This document shows positions 11,274 to 22,594 of a stretch of 64,000 nt of DNA, one piece after another. A program made the translations under genes and the position numbers. Every line of letters starts with the position of its first letter. Within the stretch, counting starts at the first letter, position 1. The DNA is from Silene latifolia (taxonomy: Eukaryota > Streptophyta > Magnoliopsida > Caryophyllales > Caryophyllaceae): assembly GCF_048544455.1 (NCBI RefSeq), contig NC_133538.1, positions 454,907,311 to 454,971,310 of the forward strand. Direction: 5' to 3'. A model generated the notes under the pieces. The model worked only from the letters and a program-made list of their open reading frames with translations, ran no database searches and was not told the DNA's origin.

Positions 11274-12023
11274 TTATGGTACTCGTCTCAATCCCATTGC
11301 GATGACATGACCATCATGATTAGCCTTTGAAAAAGGCTTGGTTAAAGGATCACTAATATTATCGTCTGTCCCAACCTTACAAATGTCTATTTCCTTCCTT
11401 TCCACATAATCTCTAATTACATGGTATTTCCTTTCAATGTGTCTAGATTTATTACTAGACTTTAGCTCTTTGGCTTGAAAAATAGCCCCACTGTTATCAC
11501 AATATAGAGTGATCGGATCTTTGGCGGAATGGACTACTCCTAGTCCCTCCATAATATGCCGAATCCAAACAGCTTCCTTTCCAGCCTCAGACGCTGCAAG
11601 GTACTCAGCCTCTGTTGTACAATCTGCAGTAACGCTTTGCTTGAAGCTCTTCCAGCAAACAGCTCCTCCATTTAGCATAAACACATAGCCGGATTGGGAT
11701 TTCATACCATCCCGATCAAGTTCGAAACTTACGTCCGTGAAACCTCTTACACGCAACTCATTTTCTCCTCCAAACACTAAGAACGAATCCTTAGTTCTTC
11801 TCAAGTAGTTAAGGATGTTCTTTACGGCTATCCAGTGACTCTCACCGGGCTTGGCTTGATAACGACTTGTCATGCTCAAGGCATACGTGATGTCGGGACG
11901 AGTGCAAATCATAACATACATGATAGACCCAACAACATAAGCATAAGGGATGGTCTTCATGCGTTCACTCTCCTTAGGGGTAGAGGGAGACTGTGACTTG
12001 CTCAAAGTGATCCCTTGGCCCAT
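11274..12023 (-). pseudogene. Copia RNase H and end of reverse transcriptase (B)
   Basis: A 249-residue open segment. The first third matches the copia region that follows the reverse transcriptase (YVVGSIMYVMICTRPDITYA). The rest is RNase H: TDVSFELDRD, SVTADCTTEAEYLAASEAG and LYCDNSGAI carry the acidic residues expected of the active site, and the end has the SDPLTKP motif. RNase H removes RNA from the RNA-DNA hybrid during reverse transcription. The frame continues from the reverse transcriptase segment at 12,036 after a single in-frame stop near 12,033, so it is part of a broken polyprotein. Confidence 0.9.
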
Positions 12024-12035
12024 AGGTAGAAATCC

Positions 12036-12680
12036 TCACTTAGAGTCTTTCATATTGAACCGGTCAATAACTTTGTCAATATAAGCTTCTTGACTCAATG
12101 CTAGTATCCTGTTGGACCTATCTCGATAGATCCGGATACCTAAGATTCGTTGTGCCTCTCCCAAGTCCTTCATCCGGAAGTGATTCCCTAGCCACTCCTT
12201 AACTGAGGTGAGCGATGGAACATCATTCCCAATGAGCAATATGTCATCCACATATAGGACAAGGAATGCAACCTTACTCCAAATAAACTTCATGTACAAA
12301 CACGGTTCTTCAACACTTCGAGTGAAGCCGTATTGTTTAATAACATGATCAAAGCGATGATTCCAACTCCGAGATGCTTGCTTAAGACCATAGATGGACT
12401 TCTTGAGCTTACACACCTTCTTAGGGTTAGCCGTATCCACAAAACCTTCTGGTTGTGTCATGTACACTTCCTCTTCTAGAATCCCATTCAAGAAGGCGGT
12501 TTTGACATCAATTTGCCAAATCTCATAATCATGAAACGCGGCAACCGCTAAGATTATCCACGCAAAGCTTAATTTTATATATCCATTTACACTGAAGGGG
12601 TCGCACTCCGTCAGTTAAATCCACCATGTCCCATACTTGGTTCTCGTACATGGAATCCATTTCGGACCGCAAGGCTTCTA
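12036..12680 (-). pseudogene. Copia reverse transcriptase (B), with internal deletion
   Basis: The open segment 12,491-12,036 starts at the NGILEEEVYMTQPEGF region and includes KSIYGLKQASRSW and the catalytic YVDDILLIG motif. Upstream (12,680-12,495) the N-terminal part (MDSMYENQVWDMVDL, CKWIYKIK) is joined almost directly to the AVAAFHDYEIWQ region in another frame. About 45-50 residues normally lying between these blocks are missing, so there is an internal deletion of around 140 bp plus a frameshift. The enzyme would copy element RNA into DNA; here it cannot. Confidence 0.85.
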
Positions 12681-12681
12681 G

Positions 12682-13153
12682 TCAATGCGAGGAGTCGGGA
12701 CTAGACATGACCGATTTGTAGGTAGTGGGTTCATTACTTTCCAAAAGTAATAAAACACCATCCTCTTCGATGTTACAAAGGTAGCGGTCAGGTGGCTTAG
12801 AAATCCTACCTGACTTTCTAGGAACGATTATCGTTTCAGAGGAGGGGGGAACGTTATCCTCCACGTTCTCCTCTACTTCATTCTCAGTTTGTGGCTCTCG
12901 AACTTCGTCAAGTTCAAATTTTCTCCCACCACGTCTCCTATAAATAAACACCTTTTCTAGGAAGACAGCATCACGAGCCACAAACACTTTGTTCTCGTTT
13001 TTATTGTAGAAGTAATAGCCACGTGTTTCATTTGGATATCCTATAAAAAGACATTTGTCAGACTTGGGTGCAAGTTTATTGCCAGATTTAATCTTGATAT
13101 AAGCTTCGCAACCCCAAATGCACATGAATGACAAATTAGGGACTTTCTTTGTC
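12682..13153 (-). pseudogene. Copia integrase C-terminal part (B), left of insertion A
   Basis: This segment continues the integrase from the far side of element A: PNLSFMCIWGCEAYIK, then KCLFIGYPNETRGYYFY and the hinge that leads to reverse transcriptase (RKSGRISKPPDRY). The host sequence on both sides of A joins in phase if A and one CATAT copy are discounted, which shows that A entered an integrase frame that was open at this point. The frame ends in a stop at 12,682. Confidence 0.9.
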
Positions 13154-13158
13154 CATAT

Positions 13159-14427
13159 TGTTGGAATATGTGTCCTCCGACAATAATGCGATCACAACTG
13201 TTGATCATGATGATCACATGTTTAAGTCTCATTTTAAAGAATACAATTGGGAAGTAATATTTTACTGTCAACTGGTCCACACATATTGGTAATGATTGGC
13301 TGACTAGAGTTTGACATTACTGTCGTGAGACGGTGGTGACCAGTTGATCCCCTTAGGTCATACCTAAAGGGTAACACTCTTAATTGATAATTTAATTGAT
13401 CGTATAATGTTACGAGTCAATTAAATTATTTAAAATTGACGGACGATTTTGGAAGTAATATTTACGTGTCTCATTGAAATTTGATTAAATGAGATACGGT
13501 CTGAGTAATCGAATTGTTTCATTACTCAGATGAAATTATTGTTTAAGAAAACAATTGAAATTGAATGAATTGTTATAAATACAAATTATTGTGATTTATA
13601 ATTGGTAAAATATTTTGGTACAACTAATTATGAATTACTAAGTCGATTTTTGTATATGACGTATTTTTATTAATACGTTGATTTTTAATATGTTAAAAAT
13701 ACAAAAATATTTTATGTGACATGTGACATGTGACATGTGACATATTGACAAATTGACAAAAATAAAATGGATTCCATTTTACATATGTGTCGAAATGAAG
13801 AGGAGTTTTAGGATTATATTGTGTTGATTATGTTAGTGGTAAACGTGATCATTACCTATTAAACTAGCCATGCAAAACCTAGTTGTCATTGTGAAGACAA
13901 ACTCAAGCATGCATTGGCTCCCCTCTCTTCCCTTACCCGGTTTTTCACAAGGGCAAAACCAAGGGTTTTGCCTTATAATTTATGATATACACAAGATAAC
14001 ATTTTAGTGTATTAATTCATTCATCATCCATCAAAAATATTTTAGAGAGATAAAAAATATTTTTCTTCCTTCTTCTCTTTCTCCTAACGGTTTTAGGAGA
14101 CCAAAACCAAATATTTTTGGGTCATTTTTACACCAAATTAATATTATTCTAGTATACATAATATTAATTTGATTAAGAGTCTACCTTGGGTATTTTACTT
14201 TGTGAGGGATTCTACACTTGGATCCTAGTTCATCCATTGAGGAGAGCACAAGAAAAAGAGAGAAGGAGATCTCTCTTGTGCCCAAATAAACCGAAATTCC
14301 AATGTAAGATAGAGATTTCTTCTTTAACTTTTTATTGTTTGCATGCATAAGATCACCATTTAATTTTATGACAAATTAACATAAAACATATATGAATATG
14401 TTAGTATAGAGATCTAGATTTCTAACA
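13159..14427 (+). repeat. 5' LTR of element A
   Basis: A 1269-bp LTR, TGTTGGAATATGTGTCC to GATTTCTAACA. It contains the inverted-repeat module TCAACTGGT...ACCAGTTGA (13,268-13,347) and a short GTGACAT tandem run (about 13,717-13,745) with one more unit than in the 3' LTR, a replication-slippage difference. Confidence 0.95.
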
Positions 14428-14429
14428 AT

Positions 14430-14442
14430 CGGTATCAGAGCC
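14430..14442 (+). other. Primer-binding site of element A
   Basis: CGGTATCAGAGCC, two bases after the LTR end; one mismatch from the initiator Met-tRNA complement TGGTATCAGAGCC. Confidence 0.85.
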
Positions 14443-16669
14443 TTGGTTGTTTGCATGCAAATCGGCTAAAAGTTTTTCCGAGTTATACGATTAACATATA
14501 AAACTTGTTTAATTTGTGTTATTATGATATATCACGAAAATCGTTATGCATGTTAAAGTTTCTGGTCCTAAAATATTTTTAGGATATTTTGGTTAATTTA
14601 TGGATTTTTATTGTTCATATTACATAATAATGGCATTAAAAATATGATTTTATGAATAAAATGTCATTTTCGAACTAAAATTATCTAAACTTCGAATTTT
14701 AGAGTGATTTTTGGATATGTTGTCACATATATTATTTTGCGATAACCTGTAACTTTTCATAATTTTTGGACTTGTTATGCTCGAAAAATGGATTTTTCAT
14801 TATTAAAATCGGATTTAGATGAAAAATAGGTTAATATGAGATAAATTTCGAATCTGGTCATAGAAATTTAGTATGTTGTCACATACAATTTTAGAAAATG
14901 TGTGTAAAATAATAGGCTATATTGAAGTCTTTTTGCATGATTTATGATTTTTTGAAGAAAAATAGCATAAATAGTGACTTAATTAGTGAAATATTAATAA
15001 AACATACTCCATGACTAAGGAAAAACGTCACATGTTGCATTCTATTATCTTTTTCAGATCTAAAATTGAAAAGTTGATGAATATAATTTTTATCATGTTT
15101 TTATGATTATTTTTGTTAAAACCGATAAACCGCAACATTGTTTTTCCGGATAAATTTTGAAATATTTAACCTAAGTTTTTTGAACATTATGAGTGTCATG
15201 GTATTTTTCCAGAATGTTCATGAGTTTAAATTTCAAATTTCAAATTTATTTGAAATTTTGTGATTTAATTGAAGTTTATAGCTTATTTTATTATACTTTT
15301 AAGTCCATTAATGAACAAATTTTAGAAATATGAGTTAATTATGGTCAAATAATTAGTGAAGACTAAATTTTTAGTCCTAAGAGGTTAGGGTAATTAACTT
15401 ATGCATAAATATGAATTTATGTGATTTTTGTGATTATAAAATGTTGAATCACGCAAATCCGTAATAACCGAGTAATATACGATATTGGCTACTTAAAGAC
15501 GATTTAGCATAAAATTGGGCATGTTCATACATATCATAATGCTGAAATTTCTTTATGATTGTCATAAATTTTATTTTATGTAATTTTGAATTATGTATTT
15601 TTACTTAGTATGGCCTTAGTTTTTAATTGGTATTACCCGAAATGTAAGGGAATATCGATTCGGTTGTAATTTTATTGTGATCTCGTATCACCGTTTTGTA
15701 ATTTAATATATTTATTTTATTTTAGTTACAAATGTATAATAGGAAATTATGTAATTTTTATGTAATTTTATTTATTTCGGTAGTTCCCAAAGATGGATTT
15801 CTTCAAGATGGCGATACATAAAGACGGTGTTACCTCGAGATGCGTGACACAACCGAAGTTCAAGAGACCAATGTAGTTGGTTTCCGAATATGTAATAGTT
15901 AATTATATTTTCTATTTTAGGAAGGCCATACTAGGATTTATTTTATGTTTTGCATTTTATTTATATGTTGCATGCATCGCTAAATCGCCATAACTAAAAC
16001 ATGCATCTATCTTTCATCGATTTTATCGACCGTGTCAATTACAATTATCGTAGTTCACCGCTTTAGTTCACTTAAAACGTGATAGATAATAAACTGACAT
16101 GACCTTTCGCTAAAACAATCAATTGAGACATAGCCTTACCAAATAATAGAAACCATGAAAACCTATTTAGCGAGGGAGTGCACTCGGCCCTACCGGGGTA
16201 CAAACCTTGTTACGTAGGGAAAGTGGGTGATAAATGTCTATCCACCGAATTCATGTCAATGAGGGGTATTTCGGCACACCGTGCCCTAAGTTGATATGGG
16301 TTTGGATTATGGACACATTTATTCGAAATTTGGGTTGTACTCAACGAAAGTATTCACGACGATTTCCGGATGTGTTTCGGGCTAGAGATAGATAAATATT
16401 AATGTAAATTTTATCGACCAAGAGTTCTAAAAGTAGAATCGATTAAAATGTTAATCCACCGAGTTATGTTAACAAAGGGTATTTCGGAATACCGTGCCCT
16501 AAATTAATATGGATTTGGATCTTGGAATCATTTATCTAGTTGGGTAGAGGTCACTAGAAAAATGCAATAAAACTTGTTTCAATTAGTTTTCACGAGTATT
16601 ATTATTAAAACGACATTTGTTTTACTCCTTCTATTTTATTTTGTAGACCACTTCTTTTTCTCATTACAA
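14443..16669 (+). other. Leader of element A with a duplicated block
   Basis: 2.2 kb without a supported gene. Near the 3' end, a block beginning TCCACCGAATTCATGTCAAT at 16,241 is repeated in diverged form at 16,455 (TCCACCGAGTTATGTTAAC), each with GGGTATTTCGG and ACCGTGCCCTAA. Spacing is 214 bp. The same double block is present in the leader of G. Confidence 0.75.
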
Positions 16670-17566
16670 ATGGCTACACTAAACCCAAACGCCACGCCTC
16701 TTGCTAATTCGTCATGGCTCCGATCCTTTATGGATCGATGTAAACTTGAAAAGAATGGGTCAAATTTCTCAGATTGGGATGCCCAACTCAAATTAGCCGC
16801 CCATGGTGACGACAAGCTTCGTTACCTCACCGAGGCCTCTCCACCCGAACCTAATGCTAGGTCGAGTGCCGCTACTAGGGAAGCATATGAGGCTTACTAT
16901 AAGGAGTCCGCCGCAATGAAAAACGTGTTGATCTTTGCGATGGAGGTGGATCTCCAAAGGAGAGCCTTCAAGATGGGCACCGCTAATGAGATTTACTCCA
17001 AGCTTGTGACAATGTTTTCACAAACTCCGCGGATCGTCCAATATGAGGCGGCCGTGGCATTCTTTGATCTCGACTTCAAAGAGGGCCAAAAGGTTAGCCC
17101 TCATGTGCTCAAACTTATGAAGCTTGTCGAGACCTTGAAAATTCAAAAGGTTGAAATCTCCAAAGAACTTATTGTAGATAGGATTCTACACTCCTTGTCC
17201 AAAGTCAAAGCGTATGTTCAGTTCCGGGTGAATTTTAACATGCAAGACAAGGACGTGTCTCTTGAAGAATTGCATAAGTTACTTGTGCAAGCCGAAAGGG
17301 ACATGGGGTTAAATGTGAACCCACCCAAGGATGTGCTTAATATTAGCACCAAAAGGAAGGGGAAGTTCAAGAAGAATGGGAGGAAGGGTAAGAAGCAAGC
17401 TCCCACTTTCACCAAAGCTAGGACTTATGAAGCTAGCACTTCAAAAATCAAGAAGGGCCCTCTTGATAAATGCCATTATTGTAATGGTGTTGGACATTGG
17501 AAAAGAAATTGTTCCAAATACCTTGCTGATATTCAGGCTGGAAAGATTACTCCAGTAGGTAAATGA
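16670..17566 (+). CDS. Gag of element A (full length, zinc knuckle intact)
   Basis: A 298-residue gag from ATG at 16,670 to TGA at 17,564. The frame is open further upstream, but this ATG is chosen because the gag of G starts at the same residue and has the same length. It shows the copia gag core (SWLRSFMDR, KNVLIFAMEVDLQRR, MFSQTPRIVQYEA, IVDRILHSLSK, ELHKLLVQAERDMG), a Lys-rich linker (about 225-265), and a CCHC zinc knuckle CHYCNGVGHWKRNC at residues 268-281. The product would bind RNA and assemble particles in the cytoplasm. The frame ends 17 residues after the knuckle with no protease, so this is not a truncated gag-pol reading frame but a gag-only gene. Confidence 0.92.
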   Translation: MATLNPNATPLANSSWLRSFMDRCKLEKNGSNFSDWDAQLKLAAHGDDKLRYLTEASPPEPNARSSAATREAYEAYYKESAAMKNVLIFAMEVDLQRRAFKMGTANEIYSKLVTMFSQTPRIVQYEAAVAFFDLDFKEGQKVSPHVLKLMKLVETLKIQKVEISKELIVDRILHSLSKVKAYVQFRVNFNMQDKDVSLEELHKLLVQAERDMGLNVNPPKDVLNISTKRKGKFKKNGRKGKKQAPTFTKARTYEASTSKIKKGPLDKCHYCNGVGHWKRNCSKYLADIQAGKITPVGK

Positions 17567-20500
17567 CTATCCTTTCTTTTATGTTTCTAATTCAATTATG
17601 GTATTGTGATACAAAGTTGTGATAATGTATCTCCCTTTTTATTGTAAATAGGGCCTCCACCAAGCAAAGACAAAGGAAAAGAAAAGCAAGCTTGAGAAAC
17701 CATCAAGAAGCTTGGAATAGCTTTCATGGAGCTTCGCTTTTTTATTGTCTTATTTTAATTATGTTTTGGATTTTAGAACCTTTTAAGTTTCCGTGTTCGA
17801 CATGGAATGGTATTTTGGATAATTGGTTGTATTTTGGATAATGGTGGCTTGGTTTGCAACCCAAGTCACCCGTTTTATCATTTTATCCTTGTTCTAAAAT
17901 TCGTATTCAAATGCTTGCTCTTAGAAACATATGATTATTCACTTAAAGTGATCTAATAGACAACTATAATGATGGAATTTATTATATGTCCACATGCTTA
18001 AGGCTTGTGTATGATCATTTATAAAGTGATATTGAGTCTATGAACTCTCTTAAAGGAATGTCAATCACCAAGTACACTTACAAAATCTAAAACTATTAGT
18101 CAACCTATGAGATATTTCTCCTCATACTTCAAAATCATTATTTGTGTCTCATATGCTATCTTTTAATCTCTAGTGTATTTATTCTAAAGATAGAGTGGGA
18201 GAAAAATGAGGACACAACACACACCAAGATAAATTTGTGTACTTGTGTAAATGAGATCTACGCAATGAAGATTGATTTGAATGAAGGTATATCTATTTAT
18301 ATAGTATACCCTATAGATGAGATCTATGGTCTCAACTAGTTCTTCATGACTAAAGAGACCAAGTGAAGTAATCATAAGAGTATGTTCTCAAGGTAACTAC
18401 ACGAGGAGACCAAAAGAAAGTTTTGGAAGAAAAATGACTAATGTAAAGTCTTAACAAGCGTTTTGACTAAGTTTTGACTAGTTTATGATAAATTTTGACC
18501 AATAGTTTCAACCTTGAGATTTACTTAAGAGCCTAAATGAATCAAAGTAACACCCTAGTAATAAACAATATTTATGACTAGAGGTTGCAAGGATTGATAT
18601 ACCGATATCCTCAATTGCTAAGTTAAGTTTGAAACCACGCAAAAGTCATTACTTAGCCACATTATGAAAATGAATTGGTTAAACCTCCTTCTGAAAGGGA
18701 TATTTTGAAGGACGTGTATTAGATTTTACTTATATTTAATAAATGACATTGCCACACATCACTATGACATGAATATGTTACAGATTAAAAATTTCTTTCT
18801 ATAAGGTTAAAAATGAGACCACTTCAAAATAGGTATTTTGAAAGGATATGATGGGAACATATATGGTTTTATCTCAAACAAAAGCAATATAATGTCTCAA
18901 TTGAGTAGTCGATTGCGAATCAAGTGGGAGTTAGAAATTATCATGTGAAGACATGGAATTTAGTGGGAGTAATCATCTTATAAAAGTTTAAACTCATCAC
19001 TCATTGAAGAATGACGAGCTAATACCTTCCTTCACAGAGGAAGATTTGAGTTTTCAATTCTGGATGAAAATGGACCACGATCAATCCAACTACATCATGA
19101 GATGTTGGATAAGTATTGAAAGATACACATCGAATCAACGAGAAACGAAGGTTATTCATTTAAATGAAAATGGAATTGCCATTAGCAGTCATGGTCGTTC
19201 CTTGAACCTAAATATAGTTGATGACATGATTAAAAGTTACTAATGTTTCCGCCATTAGAATAATCATGCACATGTCCAATTATGAATCACATGCATAAGA
19301 GCATGATGAATCATTGGTAAGCCATAGTAGAAACGTCATGAATTATCGAGGTGTTATGTGTCAAGAGGTTGCACATATTAAAGAAATCCGAACACACGTA
19401 AAGATTTATGAAAATCCTAAACTTTACAAGCTAAAGGGAGAAATAGGAAGTTTGGAAAGATACTTAGTTGAATAAGAAGTTGCTCAAAACTAATCTTTCC
19501 TAATATGCTAGGACTTGTGAGAAGTGCTAGGCTAATCATCTTGACAAATTGTTGCAAGACTCTACAAAACATTTACCTAGTGTATTGTGTGGATGGAGTA
19601 CTTGATCAGTACAAGTTATATCATTCACCACAAATTCGTTCGTTATGTGATAATCGATAAGGAAGTTCTTCCAAGATAAAGAACTGAAACCAAGGTCGGG
19701 AACCTTGATGTGTACTTGGTGAGGTTCATGCTATGAGTGATAACATGAAAGTAAAGGATAATACGATTAAGAAGTTTGAACACATGGACACGTGACATGT
19801 TAAACTTCTATTGCAATCAACAAGTGTTTACACACTTACGATATGCATCACAAGGTTGTAATATGGTATTGACTACCCGAGTGGGATGTCGACATTTGTC
19901 GTTTGAGTTATTATTAACTCACTTTATACTTTGTTACATCCAACGGGTTGTAGAGACAATTGAACCCCGTTTAAGTGAACACGGATTAACATTGTATTTG
20001 CCCATAGTTACTTACATGAGGTGACATCTCGAAGTGACTAGAGTGTGATGCGATTGATGGCAAGTTCAAGTGCCATAGAGTCATATGAGAATGACTAGTC
20101 GATCACATAGGCGGACTGTTAGGAACATTTTGTCGGGCCTTATGACCGCTTATAGAGTTCTGGTAAATTTATATAGCCTGGTCGGGGCTAGAGCTGCTAT
20201 AGTATTCTAATGAGTCGATTCTTTTGACTAAAGACTATTCACCTAAGATGGCACAGTTTCAGATTAACTTTGATTTGTGTTACTACGACCTTCGTAAATG
20301 GGGTCAAATGGGCATATTTTGGGTTATGATCGTTGTGGCTAGTCAAAGGGAATGAGTGCGATAGGAATTGTCCATCCCTAGTCAGGGTTATAACAATATC
20401 TCAGGGCCACTCGAGGAGTAATGAACTGGAAATGCGTGGCCACGCTCGGAATGTATCCATAGTGGATAAATCCGGTCAATCAGTTATTCTCAAGATCGAG

Positions 20501-20609
20501 GAAACCACTCTCGATATGATCACTTGCAAGTACGACCTGAAAGACACCTTGCATTGAGTGGGAGATAGTAATAGGACAAGAGAATTGGTGACGCACACTT
20601 GTCGAGGAC
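17567..20609 (+). other. 3-kb noncoding region replacing pol in element A
   Basis: No open frame here resembles pol in any phase, and G has a matching region (33,928-39,545 excluding its CACTA insert). The last 700 bases match the 3' untranslated region of B. The first part starts with a short Lys- and Ser-coding stretch after the gag stop (about 17,650-17,700), perhaps a relic of the pol junction. Confidence 0.75.
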
Positions 20610-20620
20610 AAGTGGGAGAT
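20610..20620 (+). other. Polypurine tract of element A
   Basis: AAGTGGGAGAT directly before the 3' LTR; identical in B and G. Confidence 0.85.
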
Positions 20621-21885
20621 TGTTGGAATATGTGTCCTCCGACAATAATGCGATCACAGCTGTTGATCATGATGATCACATGTTTAAGTCTCATTTTAAA
20701 GAATACAATTGGGAAATAATATTTTACTGTCAACTGGTCCACACATATCGGTAATGATTGGCTGACTAGAGTTTGACATTAATGTCGTGAGACGGTGATG
20801 ACCAGTTGATCCCCTTAGGTCATACCTAAAGGGTAACACTCTTAATTGATCATTTAATTGATCGTATAATGTTACGAGTCAATTAAATTATTTAAAATTG
20901 ACGGACGATTTTGGAAGTAATATTTACGTGTCTCATTGAAATTTGATTAAATGAGATACGGTCTGAGTAATCCAATTGTTTCATTACTCAGATGAAATTA
21001 TTGTTTAAGGAAACCATTGAAATTGAATGAATTATTATAAATACAAATTATTGTGATTTATAATTGTTAAAATATTTTGGTACAAGTAATTATGAATTAC
21101 TAAGTCGATTTTTGTATATGTAGTATTTTTATTAATACGTTGATTTTTAATATGTTAAAAATACATAACAATTTTATGTGACATGTGACATGTGACATAT
21201 TGACAAATTGACAAAAATAAAATGGATTTCATTTTACATATGTGCCGAAATGAAGAGGAGTTTTAGGATTATATTGTGTTGATTATGTTAGTGGTAAACA
21301 TGATCATTACCTATTAAACTAGCCATGCAAAACCTAGTTGTCATTGTGAAGACAAACTCAAGCATGCATTGGCTCCCCTCTCTTCCCTTACCCGGTTTTT
21401 CAGAAGGGCAAAATCAAGGGTTTTGCCTTATAATTTATGATATACACAAGATAACATTTTAGTGTATTAATTCATTCATCATCCATCAAAAATATTTTAG
21501 AGAGATAAAAAATATTTTTCTTCCTTCTTCTCCTTCTCCTAACCGGCTTTAGGAGACCAAAACCAAATATTTTTGGGTCATTTTTACACCAAATTAATAT
21601 TATTCTAGTATACATAATATTAATTTGATTAAGAGTCTACCTTGGGTATTTTACTTTGGGAGGGATTCTACACTTGGATCCTAGTTCATCCATTGAGGAG
21701 AGCACAAGAATAAGAGAGAAGGAGATCTCTCTTGTGCCCAAATAAACCGAAATTCCAATGTAAGATAGAGATTTCTTCTTTAACTTTTTATTGTTTGCAT
21801 GCATAAGATCACCATTTAATTTTATGACAAATTAACATAAAACATATATATGAATATGTTAGTATAGAGATCTAGATTTCTAACA
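20621..21885 (+). repeat. 3' LTR of element A
   Basis: A 1265-bp copy of the 5' LTR, ending in TTTCTAACA and followed by the CATAT target duplication (21,886-21,890). Confidence 0.95.
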
Positions 21886-22592
21886 CATATCTCATATGGA
21901 CTCTTATCGACCGATTTAGTCGGGCTTCGATTTAATGAAAATATTGCACATAAGAGGGCAAAACCCCAAAATGAATCAGGAAGCTCTATTAGACTCATCA
22001 TAGACCGAACCATATCTAATAAAGTTCGGTTTCTCCTTTCGGCCACACCATTTAGTTGTGGTGTGCCAGGAGGAGTGCATTGTGAAACTATACCACAATC
22101 TTTTAGGTGTGAATCAAATTCAAAATTTAGGTATTCACCACTACGATCGGATCATATGGTCTTAATCCTTTTATCCAATTGGTTCTCTACTTCATTCTGA
22201 AACTCTTTGAACTTGTCAAAAGCTTCACTTTTGTTCTTCATCAAGTAGATATACCCATATCTACTCAAATCATCAGTAAAAGTAATGAAGTAGTTAAAAC
22301 CTCCTTTAGCGGTGATGGTTAATGGTCCACACACATCCGCATGTATGAGAGCCAAAACCTCACTTGCTCGTGTCCCTTTTCCCGCAAAAGGTGCACGAGT
22401 CATCTTGCCTAAAAGGCAAGACTCGCATATACCATAGGATTCGAAATCAAATGGTTTGAGCACTTTTGATGAAGCAAGTCTCTTAATGCGTCTTTTGTTT
22501 ATGTGACCTAAACGACAATGCCAAAGGTAGGATTCATTTGGATCACCCGTTTTGAGCATTTTGGTTTCCACATGATAAACGTCGTTAACATC
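21886..22592 (-). pseudogene. Copia integrase, N-terminal and core (B), right of insertion A
   Basis: From right to left: the GAG-pre-integrase zinc region (LWHCRLGHINKRRI, CESCLLGKM), then the catalytic core with HADVCGP (first Asp), a SDRSGEY segment (second Asp) and GVAERRNRTLLDM (Glu). One in-frame TGA near 22,150, in a position where an Arg codon CGA is expected, breaks the core. The frame then runs to SPYE, where element A is inserted. Integrase joins the cDNA copy to the host chromosome. Confidence 0.9.
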
Positions 22593-22594
22593 AT

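Larger units (their letters stand above)
13159..21885 (+). mobile_element. Element A: gag-only copia-type LTR retrotransposon
   Basis: Complete 8727-bp element on the plus strand: LTRs 13,159-14,427 and 20,621-21,885, primer site 14,430-14,442, polypurine tract 20,610-20,620, target duplication CATAT at 13,154-13,158 and 21,886-21,890. The only long open frame is gag. The 3 kb between gag and the polypurine tract contains no protease, integrase, reverse transcriptase or RNase H remnant. It therefore matches the class of terminal-repeat elements with gag only. The two LTRs differ by roughly 2% by eye, implying a fairly recent insertion. Confidence 0.92.

Noticed and set aside
17567..20609. Decayed pol in element A
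   Set aside because: No protease, integrase, reverse transcriptase or RNase H motif could be read in any frame, and G lacks it in the same way.
20476..20742. Minus-strand frame repeated at 13,041-13,280 and, on the plus strand, 33,843-34,061
   Set aside because: It is the start of the shared LTR plus 3' region read backwards; recurrence reflects the LTR copies, not a gene.
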